DNA of 64,000 nt from an uncultured Clostridia bacterium (GCA_946484175.1 CAMLSX010000003.1:1-64000); one strand, 5' to 3'; positions 1 to 8,418 are shown, counted from the stretch's first letter. The notes: generated by a model from the sequence alone, not told the origin. Translations and numbers: made by a program.

Positions 1-85
1 GGGGAAACCCACGTCTGGGGTTTCCCCTTTAAAAATTCCTTCCTTGTGCAATTTGCCAGCGGCGAAGAACTTTTTCTACAGACTG
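1..85. repeat. Right-hand fragment of the terminator-associated intergenic element
   Basis: The first 30 bases form a GGGGAAACCC / GGGGTTTCCCC hairpin, followed by a CCTTCCTTGTGCAATTTGCC stretch and the end TTTTTCTACAGACTG at 71-85. The same modules recur at 8376-8418 and 13849-13931. The reverse complement of the end, CAGTCTGTAGAAAAA, matches the left end of the copies at 13613 and 17393 (CAGTGTGTCGATAAA type) at 12 of 15 positions, so the element seems to have short terminal inverted repeats. The left part of this copy lies outside the window. Confidence 0.7.
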
Positions 86-126
86 AAAGGCTCTTTCCCA
101 AGCGAGGAAAAGAGCCTTTATTTTTA
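86..126. terminator. Hairpin terminator beside the acyltransferase gene
   Basis: Arms AAAGGCTCTTT (86-96) and AAAGAGCCTTT (109-119) form a strong hairpin at the 3' end of the minus-strand operon. A T-rich run follows only on the plus strand (121-128). On the minus strand the hairpin runs directly into the repeat end at 85, as if the element had replaced the original T-run. Confidence 0.6.
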
Positions 127-1158
127 TTTCTGTTTAAGTGGCAGTGTTTCCAGCAATCGCTGAAAATTTACCTTTGGTTCAATAAACGGCCGGAAAATAC
201 GCCGTACCGGCTTGCTGGCCAACAAAAGCGTCAGCGGGATACCGGCTGCCAGATAAAGCAGTACCCATCCTTTTCCGGGTAAGGGAATCGCCGGCGTCAC
301 ATAGCGCAGCCAGACGATGAAAAACAGGTGCAGCGCATATACATAGACAGAATAAACGCCGACATACGAGAAAAAGGTTTTGCGGGTTGGAGAAATCCCC
401 ATGATTGCAAAGAAACAGACAAAGCTTCCCGCATAATGCAGCAGATATTCCAGGGCGATCAGCCAATGGTTGCTGCCGTCAATATCAGCAATGACGGTTT
501 TCAGCGTAAATAAATCCATCCGCAGGGAAGTGCCGAAGAACATCATAAACAGCAGCAGTGCTGCAAAAAAGAGGACGCTGATGCAGCGGAACCAGACTTT
601 TTTGCAAAATGCGAACGAGCAGGAAGAAGTATAATACCCGAAAAGAAAGAACGGGTAAAACATCACAGCTCTTTGAAATCCGCCGAATAACGGGGAAGGC
701 AAGAACGCCGCGGCAATTGCAGCCAGAATGGAAACCGGGAACAAAAACCGAAACCGGCACAGCTGCGGGGAAATCACCGAATACAAAAACAATACGAACA
801 GATACCATAATCCAAACAACGGAGAAAGGTAAGAAAAGCCCGATGTTTTGATATCCATGGCAGAGTACAGAAGAATCATGCCCGTCTGTAAAATCAGATA
901 GGGGATCAACAGATGGACAACCGCTTTCCCATATTCTTTCCGGTCAACCCTTCCGCGCGAAAATCGCCCGGAAATCATCATGAATACCGGCATGTGGAAG
1001 AAATAGATAAACTTTCCGAAGCTGTTTACCCAGTCCCGTTCAGGAGAGATATCGCCGGTCGCCAGATGCCCGATTACCACCGATAAAATCAGAATCGCTT
1101 TGGCATTATCGTACCAGGAATCGCGGGCTGTTTGAGGTTTTGCAATTGTTTGCGTCAT
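124..1158 (-). CDS. Acyltransferase family 3 membrane protein
   Basis: A 344-residue multi-spanning membrane protein of the acyltransferase-3 / fucose-4-O-acetylase-like type. These enzymes move acetyl or other acyl groups onto extracytoplasmic sugars. An early WYDNAKAILILSVVIGHL block (about residues 16-33) carries the His typical of the family in the first membrane helix, and about nine further hydrophobic segments follow. The ATG at 1158 has GGAGG six bases upstream. It is the last gene of the operon that starts with the cytidylyltransferase at 5008 and lies 12 bp after the LicD gene. The context suggests it modifies the same surface glycan. The acceptor is not visible from sequence. Confidence 0.8.
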   Translation of the reverse strand: MTQTIAKPQTARDSWYDNAKAILILSVVIGHLATGDISPERDWVNSFGKFIYFFHMPVFMMISGRFSRGRVDRKEYGKAVVHLLIPYLILQTGMILLYSAMDIKTSGFSYLSPLFGLWYLFVLFLYSVISPQLCRFRFLFPVSILAAIAAAFLPSPLFGGFQRAVMFYPFFLFGYYTSSCSFAFCKKVWFRCISVLFFAALLLFMMFFGTSLRMDLFTLKTVIADIDGSNHWLIALEYLLHYAGSFVCFFAIMGISPTRKTFFSYVGVYSVYVYALHLFFIVWLRYVTPAIPLPGKGWVLLYLAAGIPLTLLLASKPVRRIFRPFIEPKVNFQRLLETLPLKQK

Positions 1159-1170
1159 AAACAGCCTCCA

Positions 1171-3198
1171 TTACGGTTCCAGCGGTTCTTCATACAGCTC
1201 ACCGCGAAGATCAGCATGATGGAACTCGCCGTCCTCCGTTTCAGAGAGCAGGCGGCGTCCCAAGTCAATACGAACCACATCGTGCACCGAAGTACGGCTG
1301 GAGATCGGAAGAAGCTCCATGTAATGATCTCCAAACCAGTGGCGAAGATATTTGTCATAATCTTTCGGAACCGGGTACTTGTGTCCGCAAAAGTCAACGT
1401 CGACGGTTTCATCAAACCATTCGGCCGGAAAAGCACCGCACTTCATCAGGTTAAAACCGCTGTCAATCCGATAATGCGTATTGCGCTTTTCGAACATTCC
1501 CAACAGCTTTTTGTAAAACAGATGATACCACCGGAAGGGGATTGCGCGCATAATCGGCAGAAGAATTTTCGAAAGAGTATAGTGATAACCGCGGCGGGGG
1601 TGGTCTGCCCAGCGAATTCCCAGTACCCGGCGCCAAATACGAATCAAATTCAGATGGATTTTTTGCAGGAAGGGATTATCGCTGGTTTTATAATACACAA
1701 ATACGTCTACATAAACACCGTTTGCCATGCGGTATTGGTTCGAGTAACGGGTCGAAAAATACGTATCCTCAATACGGATTTTATCATGAATATAGTGGCT
1801 TTCAAGGTCTGTGCTGAAATTCTGATAGGTGTAGTTTTCAGACAGCAGGCCAGGGCATATCTTCAAGAAGCGCTCATAATCATCGGGCAGCATAGCGATA
1901 TCGACGTCATCGTCCCACGGAATAAAACCGCCGTGACGAATCGCACCCAGCATACTGCCGCCTGCCAGAATATAGCGAATATTGTTTTCTTTACAGATGC
2001 GGTCAATTTCGTCCAGCTCCTGCAGCTCCATTTCGCGGATACGGTCAATACGGCCATAATATACGTTAAGAGGGTCCTGCGGGAGATAGGGGGGACGATT
2101 ATAAAAATACAGAAAAGTATGCGTAATCGCCTTTTTCATCCCGGTATGAAGCAACGGCTTTTTCTTGGCGGGATGAATCAAAAGTGACTTTTTAGCATTC
2201 AGAACATGATACTCTTTTGCAGGCTTTCCTTTTGATTCTGTTACCAGCTGTACGTCCAGGCTGGAAGCGGCACTGTGAAAGTCATTCTTCATGGACATCA
2301 ATGAATAGGAGAAAGAGCTGACATGATAGATATTTCCGCTTCGCCCCTCAATACCAAAGAGTAAAAGAGAAGAAATGGCATCCATAATATACAGTGCTGA
2401 ATAAAAGCGCCGGTGATCATTATACCCAATGGTAATGGTATGCCGATCCAGAATTTCATGTGCTGCATCATAGAATGGGGCACCATCGGCAATATCAATT
2501 CCGGGGCCAAAAATGGCGTCCAGACGATTTACCTTGACATCCACATCACCCATCTGCATCAATCCGCTGCCAGCTCTGCCGCGCACCAGCCGACGGCAAA
2601 TTTCTTCCATTTGCAGCATCATCTGCTGTGGAGAATCCTGCGGCAGATCACGCCACAATACTTCAATCTCCCGTTCTGCGGCAGCATTGCAGCAAGAGGG
2701 AAGCGTATCCAGTACCGGCATAAAAGGAACAAACACAAACGTCGTATTGGACAGACAAGCCAGCGTATGCAGGCAGTTTTCAAAGTGCTCTTTGCGGTGA
2801 TTCTGTGCCTGCTCAGCGGTGTAATACTCCGAGCGGAAATTTGTGAAATAATAAACCAACGTGTGCTGATCAGAAGCAGGCCAGACAGTCAGCATTTCTT
2901 CCACAGAATTCCACACTTTCAGCCTTTCAGCATCCACATACTCCGGAAAGCTCAAACTACCGCCCTCAGACTGTGCGTCCTGAATGACATGCAGCGTAAT
3001 CCATTCATGCTTCAGCTGATACTGCTGCAAAGCGCCAATCAGCATGTGGCATGCAGGATGTTCCGGGCAGACCAAAACAATCTGCCCAAACTGTGTAAAT
3101 GTGTTTTCAAGATTGAGAGAACTGATTTTTTTACCGGTTTGAGCAAAAATATCGAGAATAAATTCATTAACACTCATATCAGAAGATAATTCCTCCAT
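1171..3198 (-). CDS. LicD-family transferase with an N-terminal epimerase-like domain
   Basis: A 675-residue protein. The C-terminal part (about 395-640) is a LicD-type phosphotransferase domain: it has the GGSMLGAIRHGGFIPWDDD block near residues 411-430, with the DDDVD acidic cluster expected for metal and nucleotide binding. LicD proteins transfer phosphocholine or related phospho-groups from CDP carriers to surface glycans. The first 350 residues look like an extended short-chain dehydrogenase/epimerase without the GxxGxxG loop, with IFGPGIDI and YHVSSFSYS patterns near 230-300. That half probably has no redox activity. The start is uncertain: ATG 3198 lacks a good ribosome site, and ATG 3177 has GGAGG 14 bases upstream. 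It lies between the epimerase and acyltransferase genes. Confidence 0.82.
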   Translation of the reverse strand: MEELSSDMSVNEFILDIFAQTGKKISSLNLENTFTQFGQIVLVCPEHPACHMLIGALQQYQLKHEWITLHVIQDAQSEGGSLSFPEYVDAERLKVWNSVEEMLTVWPASDQHTLVYYFTNFRSEYYTAEQAQNHRKEHFENCLHTLACLSNTTFVFVPFMPVLDTLPSCCNAAAEREIEVLWRDLPQDSPQQMMLQMEEICRRLVRGRAGSGLMQMGDVDVKVNRLDAIFGPGIDIADGAPFYDAAHEILDRHTITIGYNDHRRFYSALYIMDAISSLLLFGIEGRSGNIYHVSSFSYSLMSMKNDFHSAASSLDVQLVTESKGKPAKEYHVLNAKKSLLIHPAKKKPLLHTGMKKAITHTFLYFYNRPPYLPQDPLNVYYGRIDRIREMELQELDEIDRICKENNIRYILAGGSMLGAIRHGGFIPWDDDVDIAMLPDDYERFLKICPGLLSENYTYQNFSTDLESHYIHDKIRIEDTYFSTRYSNQYRMANGVYVDVFVYYKTSDNPFLQKIHLNLIRIWRRVLGIRWADHPRRGYHYTLSKILLPIMRAIPFRWYHLFYKKLLGMFEKRNTHYRIDSGFNLMKCGAFPAEWFDETVDVDFCGHKYPVPKDYDKYLRHWFGDHYMELLPISSRTSVHDVVRIDLGRRLLSETEDGEFHHADLRGELYEEPLEP

Positions 3199-3217
3199 TC
3201 GGAAACAGAAGTATTTC

Positions 3218-4279
3218 TCAATTCTCCTGCTCTTTCAAAATGCTGATGGTACGGCGGATACCGTTATCCATGTCCACCATGGCGGCCCATCCCAGTGCCT
3301 TCAGTTTTTCAGCGTCCATCACGCCATTCAGAAGATTGGAAAAACCGGCAGCTTCCGAAGCGTTTGGAATATCATAGACGACCTTGCAGCCGTTTTGCTC
3401 TGCCATACGTTCAGCCAAACCGCCCAGCGTAACAATAGAATTGTCGTCTGCAATATTATAAGCTTCTCCATCCTCGCCCAACAGCAGAATGGTCAGGAAA
3501 GCGGTGGCAACGTCGAGCATATAGGTGTAAGAATACCGCTGTTTTCCGCTGCTTTTCAGGACAATATCTTCTCCGCGCAGCACATTATGAATGAACTGTG
3601 CGGTAGCTTTGTTGTCGTCTTTCAGCATAGTAGGCCCATACACACGGCTGGGGCGGGCGATGCATACCGAAAGCCCGTGCTGTGCGCGATAAGACTGGCA
3701 CAGAGCCTCGCAGACACGCTTGCTTTCCGGATAGCCGGAACGTGCTTTGTTGCAGTCGATAAATCCGCAGTAGTCCTCTGTAAAAGCATCCACATCGCCG
3801 CGATTCTGGCCATACACCTCGATGGAGGTAACCTCCAGCACTCTCTTTGTGCCATGTGCAGCCGCATGAGACAGCAGGGAATTCAGCCCCTCAATATTGA
3901 TCAGAATCGTACCGACAGGGTCGCGTGCATAAGCTGCGGGGTGCGCATTGCTTGCACCGTTGATCATATAAGAGAAAGAAAGGTTGTCCGGCAGAGGGCT
4001 GCGAATATCCTGAATCACAGTATGGAAAGCAGGGGAGTCCTTCCACTCGGAGAATCTTTCCAGCAGCCGGGCTTCACTTCGTCCCAGTGCGTATACTTCA
4101 ATGGGAGTCTCTCCGCTGATGCGGTTATGCTCCATCAGGATATCGATCAGACAGGTGCCGATCAAACCGGTTGCACCGGTCACCAGCACGGATTCTCCGT
4201 GCAGGTTTTCCCAGGGAAGCCAGGAGATTTTTGCAGCCTGTTCAATATCCTCACGATATAACGCGTGTTTCAAAAACAT
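3218..4279 (-). CDS. NAD-dependent epimerase/dehydratase family protein
   Basis: A 353-residue extended SDR enzyme. The dinucleotide-binding TGATGLIG motif is at about 34-41 and the catalytic YPESK (Tyr-x3-Lys) at about 181-185, so unlike the N-terminal half of the next protein this one looks active. It probably epimerises or dehydrates a nucleotide sugar or reduces a sugar intermediate for surface polymer synthesis. The exact substrate cannot be read. GGAGG lies seven bases before the ATG. It is second in the operon, 18 bp after the cytidylyltransferase and 19 bp before the LicD gene. Confidence 0.83.
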   Translation of the reverse strand: MFLKHALYREDIEQAAKISWLPWENLHGESVLVTGATGLIGTCLIDILMEHNRISGETPIEVYALGRSEARLLERFSEWKDSPAFHTVIQDIRSPLPDNLSFSYMINGASNAHPAAYARDPVGTILINIEGLNSLLSHAAAHGTKRVLEVTSIEVYGQNRGDVDAFTEDYCGFIDCNKARSGYPESKRVCEALCQSYRAQHGLSVCIARPSRVYGPTMLKDDNKATAQFIHNVLRGEDIVLKSSGKQRYSYTYMLDVATAFLTILLLGEDGEAYNIADDNSIVTLGGLAERMAEQNGCKVVYDIPNASEAAGFSNLLNGVMDAEKLKALGWAAMVDMDNGIRRTISILKEQEN

Positions 4280-4297
4280 GTCGTTCCCTCCTGCGGT

Positions 4298-5008
4298 TTA
4301 CAGACGGTTTTCTTCAATTGCCAGCAGTGCCTTGAAAATTTTCAGGTCAGCAGGGGTAGTCAGCTTTACGTTGGTCTCGGAACCGAGAGAGAAATGCACG
4401 GTTTCGCCCAGCTCTACCATCAAGGTGCAGCTTGCCACAGAGTTGGTAATGCCGATCTCCAGAGCCTTGCGGTGTGCATCGCCCAGATTTTTCAGCGGGA
4501 AGCCCTGAGGGGTCTGTGTCATGCCCAACAGGCTGCGGTCGATGACCTTTTTGGAAGAGGTTTCATCAGCATTTTCCAGACCCAGCACAGCAGTGGTGCA
4601 GGGGACGCAGGAGATAGCGGAGCCATATTTGCGGGCTTTTACGATGCAGTCAGAGATGATGTCCTGAGAAACCATCGGACGGATGGCGTCGTGCACCAGT
4701 ACGATATCGTCGGGAGCAAAAGTCTCTTCCAGCTTGTAAACACCATTGCGGATAGAGCCCTGGCCATTTTCGCCGCCGGCGATGACCCACTGGAGCTTGG
4801 AAATGTTGTACTGACGGGCATAAGCCTTCAGAATATCGTGCCAGCCTTCGATGCAGACAACGCAGATTGCATCGATGTCAGGATGTTTCTGGAAAGCTTC
4901 CATGGTATAAACAATAACAGGCTTGTCATTGATGTTAATAAACTGTTTTGGGATTTCAGAATGCATACGCTGACCGCTTCCACCGGCGATAATCAGAGCA
5001 ATGTTCAT
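4298..5008 (-). CDS. IspD/TarI-type cytidylyltransferase
   Basis: A 236-residue nucleotidyltransferase with AGGSGQRM at residues 8-15, PKQF at about 20-23 and VHDAIRP near 106-112, the signature of the CTP-dependent IspD/TarI family. IspD makes CDP-methylerythritol for isoprenoids. TarI makes CDP-ribitol for surface polymers. The operon with an epimerase, LicD and an acyltransferase favours a CDP-polyol or CDP-sugar donor for surface decoration over the isoprenoid role, but sequence alone does not decide it. GAGG lies eight bases before the ATG. First gene of the operon. Confidence 0.82.
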   Translation of the reverse strand: MNIALIIAGGSGQRMHSEIPKQFININDKPVIVYTMEAFQKHPDIDAICVVCIEGWHDILKAYARQYNISKLQWVIAGGENGQGSIRNGVYKLEETFAPDDIVLVHDAIRPMVSQDIISDCIVKARKYGSAISCVPCTTAVLGLENADETSSKKVIDRSLLGMTQTPQGFPLKNLGDAHRKALEIGITNSVASCTLMVELGETVHFSLGSETNVKLTTPADLKIFKALLAIEENRL

Positions 5009-5157
5009 TGTGATAACCTCATTTCACTACATGTTTTTTGACATATTTTTTGAAAATCTTTTACAGAAAAACTCACGTGATTTTTTAGAAGAAAAACACG
5101 GATTTACACTATTCTCTGCATAGAAAAGGCAGAGAATACTGGATGTTTCCTGTGTTT
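5009..5157 (-). promoter_or_regulatory. Structured 5' leader of the surface-decoration operon
   Basis: About 150 nt separate the predicted start of transcription from the first gene. The leader contains a stem of ATTCTCTGC with GCAGAGAAT (5112-5139), enclosed by a weaker outer pairing between AAAAACAC-type and GTGTTTTT-type arms. It could be a transcript-stabilising or attenuating structure. I do not recognise it as a known riboswitch class. Confidence 0.4.
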
Positions 5158-5163
5158 TTTCTG

Positions 5164-5192
5164 ATTATAGCAGAAAACCGGGGGTTCTGCAA
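5164..5192 (-). promoter_or_regulatory. Sigma-70-type promoter of the cytidylyltransferase operon
   Basis: On the minus strand TTGCAG (5192-5187) and a perfect TATAAT (5169-5164) are separated by 17 bp. Transcription would start near 5157 and run into the four-gene operon. Confidence 0.7.
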
Positions 5193-5361
5193 GTCTGCGG
5201 GAGAGATGTATATAAGGATGATAAAAAGTAAAAGGAGTAAAAACAGGATAAATATATGTATTGTGAAATAAATTAGTGGTTTTATCTGAATTTTACCTGT
5301 AATTTACATTTTTTATCTATTGTAGTAAAAGAGAGAAAAAGAGGAGAAACTCGATTTTTCG

Positions 5362-5402
5362 ATAAAAACTCCCCACATATCCAAAGGCTGATATGTGGGG
5401 AG
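5362..5402 (-). terminator. Terminator of the NPxTG surface protein gene
   Basis: A perfect 13-bp inverted repeat (CTCCCCACATATC at 5369-5381 with its complement at 5390-5402) is followed on the minus strand by TTTTT. It lies 40 bp past the stop codon of the gene ending at 5443. Confidence 0.85.
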
Positions 5403-5442
5403 CAGGTGCAGATCAGGTTTTATTTATGAATCGAAACGCTGA

Positions 5443-6108
5443 TTATTTCTGACTGGCCTTTCTGGCCTTGATGCTGGCAAAAATAATTCCGGCAGCTGCT
5501 ACAGACATCACGCTGAAAACAACCACAGTTGCAGCGGAAGAATCGCCGGTAGCGGGGTTCTCAGCGTTGCCGCCTGCTGCCTTTTCAGTCAGAGTAGCTG
5601 CGGCATAGTGAGAAAAGTGGTTGGTCTTGAAGGTCAGGTAACGGTTGTTCAAAGAAGCCTTCATATCAGAAACGTCCTGGTTATCATCGATATACAGCAC
5701 GGCATTCTGATTGCCGGAAGCAGGTACGGTCACCTCGACCATACCGTTGAGCTGGGTAATCTTGTTGCCGTCCTGGTCGAACAGCACAATATCGAGCACG
5801 GTGACATCCTCATAGCCCAACTCGGCAGCCTGGTTGATAGCGTTCTCAAATGCAGAGCTGTCTTTGGCAACAACGCCCATGCTTACCTCGCTTACACCCT
5901 CGGGGAGTACATCAGCAGGAATGTTGACGGTTACACCGGAGTCCGGGGCGGTCAAATTCCCGACTTCCTGTCCTGCGATAACCGGCTTCTTGTCGCTGGT
6001 ACCGTAATCGGAGTAGCCAGGTGTCACGGCCATGGCAGAAAGGCTGGCAGCCGCTGCCATAGCTGCGGCCATAAAGACTGCGGCGATTCTCTTGTGAAAC
6101 TTCATCAT
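5443..6108 (-). CDS. Secreted surface protein with NPATG sorting signal
   Basis: A 221-residue exported protein. A signal peptide (about 1-30) ends in an Ala-rich ASLSAMA stretch. The C-terminus has NPATGD (184-189), a hydrophobic segment and a KARKASQK tail, the layout of a sortase substrate but with Asn in place of Leu. The central 130 residues look beta-rich and contain NAVLYIDDNQDV and TFKTNHFSHYAAAT patterns. I do not recognise a catalytic domain. The ATG at 6108 is chosen because AAGGAGAG lies 12 bases upstream; the longer frame to 6168 would put a charged stretch before the signal peptide. It is monocistronic, with its own promoter and terminator. Confidence 0.78.
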   Translation of the reverse strand: MMKFHKRIAAVFMAAAMAAAASLSAMAVTPGYSDYGTSDKKPVIAGQEVGNLTAPDSGVTVNIPADVLPEGVSEVSMGVVAKDSSAFENAINQAAELGYEDVTVLDIVLFDQDGNKITQLNGMVEVTVPASGNQNAVLYIDDNQDVSDMKASLNNRYLTFKTNHFSHYAAATLTEKAAGGNAENPATGDSSAATVVVFSVMSVAAAGIIFASIKARKASQK

Positions 6109-6254
6109 TTGTTTGGTACACTCTCCTTGTTTTTTCCTGTTGGTATTTTTCTTACAGTTTGAAATCATCCTTTTGCGATGTTTTTTTGTGCGTCAGCATG
6201 CTTGAAATTTGGATTTGCTTTGGTTTTGTGCTCTGGATGATTTCCACGTGTTTT

Positions 6255-6282
6255 ATTATATCGTATTTTTTTAAATATTCAA
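6255..6282 (-). promoter_or_regulatory. Promoter of the NPxTG surface protein gene
   Basis: On the minus strand TTGAAT (6282-6277), 16 bp, then TATAAT (6260-6255). Transcription would start about 140 bp upstream of the coding region, in a very AT-rich stretch (6170-6540) that otherwise shows no gene. Confidence 0.6.
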
Positions 6283-6506
6283 TGTATAATTATGGTAAAA
6301 AGCTCGTTTTCGTTGGGTTTTACGCAAATTTGTTTATATATTGTAAAAATATAAATTGTAACAAAACCATTTATGAAATATGCTGTATTTAAAATGGAAT
6401 AAAATGTATTTTTTGGCAAATTTATGTATTTGTTTTTGACTGTTTGTTTTTGTTTATAAAACCAGCCTGTTTTTTTGGAAAACACTGCATTTTTTTCATC
6501 TTTCTA

Positions 6507-6535
6507 TTGCATTTTTTGTCTGAATATGGTATTGT
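6507..6535 (+). promoter_or_regulatory. Candidate promoter of the symporter gene
   Basis: TTGCAT (6507-6512), 17 bp, TATTGT (6530-6535). The predicted start point near 6542 falls inside the inverted repeat at 6538-6571. Confidence 0.5.
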
Positions 6536-6537
6536 TT

Positions 6538-6571
6538 TATCAATTTAAACCAAACATGATTTAAATTGATA
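6538..6571. promoter_or_regulatory. Perfect 12-bp inverted repeat upstream of the symporter (operator candidate)
   Basis: TATCAATTTAAA and TTTAAATTGATA are perfect inverted copies with 10 bp between them. They lie between the -10 box and the ribosome site of the symporter gene. The position at the transcription start suggests a repressor operator; an mRNA hairpin at the 5' end is the alternative. Confidence 0.55.
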
Positions 6572-6589
6572 AAGTAAGGAGCGGAAAAG

Positions 6590-8113
6590 ATGGATAAAAT
6601 GACAACAATTTGGCTGGTAATTGCCGTATACGGCGTGTTTATGCTGGCCGTGGGAATTCTGAATTCCCGAAAAAGTGCCGGAATGGAGGATTTTACGGTT
6701 GGCGGACGCAATGCAGGCGCGTGGCTGTCGGCGCTTTCGTATGGTACGGCATATTTTTCAGCCGTTATGTTTATCGGGTATTCCGGCGGTTCCGGCTGGA
6801 GCTTTGGCCTGTGGAGCGTTTTGGTGGGTATTGGTAATGCACTGATCGGCTCGCTTCTGGCCTGGCTGGTGCTGGCCAAACGCACTCGGGAAGTCACCTG
6901 CCGTCTGAAAATCAGCTCGATGCCGCAGCTGTTTGAAAAGCGCTTCGGCTCGAAAAAAATGCGGATGTTTGCCTGTGTGATTATCTTTGTATTTTTGATT
7001 CCGTATTCGGCTTCCGTATATAAAGGACTGACCAGCGTATGCTCGGTGCTGCTGGGGATTGATGAGCAGGTGTGCATGATTATGATCGCGCTGGCTTCGG
7101 CAGTGGTCCTGGTGCTGGGCGGCTATATGGCGACTCTGAAAGCCGATTTCGTGCAGGGGTTTGTTATGATGTTCGGTGTTTCGGCACTGCTGGTGCTGGT
7201 GGTCATCGGCCCAAAAGTAGGCGGGCTGACAGAAGGCGTCAGTCGGATGATGGATTATATGAAGCAGAATGAAATGGCGCCCCTGAGCACATCGGCGGCG
7301 ATTTCACTGGTGGCGACGATTTTGATGACCAGTTTCGGTACCTGGGGCCTGCCGCAGATGATTCATAAGTATTATGGAATCCGGGATGACCGCGAGGTGC
7401 GCCGCGGCACCATCATTTCCACTTTCTTTGCTCTGCTTATTTCCGGAGGCGGTTATTTTATCGGTTCTTTTTCCCATCTGTTTTTCGGCAATACTATGCC
7501 GGAAGGGGGAAAAGATTATATTGTCCCGCTGATGCTGGAAGAAGCCGGGTTGCCCAACATCCTGATTGGTGTGGTGCTGGTATTGCTCATCTCCGCGTCT
7601 GTTTCCACACTGGCCAGCATTACCCTTACGGCCTGTTCCACAGTCTCGATGGATGTGGTCAAGGCAACGCTTGCCCCCAAAATGAAAGACCGGAATCTGG
7701 CAGCGCTTACAAAAGGATTGTGCCTGGTTTTTGTCGTGATGTCTTATCTGATTGCCAACTACCCCACCCCCATTCTGGAAATGATGAGCTATTCCTGGGG
7801 TATTATTTCTGGTTCCTTCTTGGCGCCGTATCTGCTTTCTCTGTATTGGAAGGGTATCAACCGTGCCGGAGCTTGGGCGGGCATGGCTGGCGGTTTCCTG
7901 ATTGCTTTTGTTCCAGCGGCAGGGTCTGGCTTTACCACCCCCAACGGCCCGGTGTATGCCTGCCTTGCCATGGCGATGAGTTTTGTATTGTGCTGGGGCG
8001 GCAGCCTGCTGGCAAAGCGTATGGGATGGAAGAGCGGGGAAGAAAACCCGGCATTTTATGAGGCAGAAGTACCGGCGGCTCCCAGAAAAAAACTGCACCG
8101 CGCCAAAAAGTGA
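6590..8113 (+). CDS. Sodium:solute symporter family transporter
   Basis: A 507-residue inner-membrane protein of the SSS family, which imports sugars, amino acids or carboxylates with Na+. It has about 13 hydrophobic helices. Family features include FTVGGRN at about 36-42, SALSYGTAYFSAVMFIGYSG near 48-67, and the TGLKADF-like ATLKADF followed by QGFVMMFG in the middle. The C-terminal tail is basic. The substrate cannot be told from sequence. A ribosome site (AAGGAGCGG) precedes the ATG. It is monocistronic, and a repeat element begins seven bases after its stop codon in place of an ordinary terminator. Confidence 0.85.
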   Translation: MDKMTTIWLVIAVYGVFMLAVGILNSRKSAGMEDFTVGGRNAGAWLSALSYGTAYFSAVMFIGYSGGSGWSFGLWSVLVGIGNALIGSLLAWLVLAKRTREVTCRLKISSMPQLFEKRFGSKKMRMFACVIIFVFLIPYSASVYKGLTSVCSVLLGIDEQVCMIMIALASAVVLVLGGYMATLKADFVQGFVMMFGVSALLVLVVIGPKVGGLTEGVSRMMDYMKQNEMAPLSTSAAISLVATILMTSFGTWGLPQMIHKYYGIRDDREVRRGTIISTFFALLISGGGYFIGSFSHLFFGNTMPEGGKDYIVPLMLEEAGLPNILIGVVLVLLISASVSTLASITLTACSTVSMDVVKATLAPKMKDRNLAALTKGLCLVFVVMSYLIANYPTPILEMMSYSWGIISGSFLAPYLLSLYWKGINRAGAWAGMAGGFLIAFVPAAGSGFTTPNGPVYACLAMAMSFVLCWGGSLLAKRMGWKSGEENPAFYEAEVPAAPRKKLHRAKK

Positions 8114-8119
8114 AAACTC

Positions 8120-8418
8120 CAGCTGTCGATACACCCAACTGGATGAAGAAGTTGCACAAAACAGTTCGCGTGGGAGTCGCTGCAAAATCGTAAAAGCCGC
8201 CCAGCGACGCAAAACTTTTACTCGATTTTTTCAAGAAATCGTAGGAGCTCAGAGGGGTGTTGTTTGCCAGTGGCAAACGTTGGACGCCGGTCTACGCTTC
8301 CGCTTCGTTCGAAATCCTTTTTGCCTTCCCGAACGCAGGAAGGGGTGAGAAAACAGCCCGGTGGGCTGTTTTTGAGGGGAAACCCATGTCTGGGGTTTCC
8401 CCTTTAAAAGTTCCTTCC
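8120..8418. repeat. Terminator-associated intergenic element, copy at 8.1 kb
   Basis: The left end CAGCTGTCGATACAC resembles the CAGTGTGTCGATAAA ends at 13613 and 17393. A core starting TTGCACAAAACAGTTCGCG (8152 on) is shared with 13645 and 17427. The middle module (GTTTGCC / GGCAAAC hairpin near 8263) differs from the other copies. The right part carries two hairpins, AACAGCCC / GGGCTGTT (8352-8370) and GGGGAAACCC / GGGGTTTCCCC (8376-8402). No flanking terminator duplication is seen here. The copy fills the whole gap between the symporter and the NUDIX gene. Confidence 0.75.
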
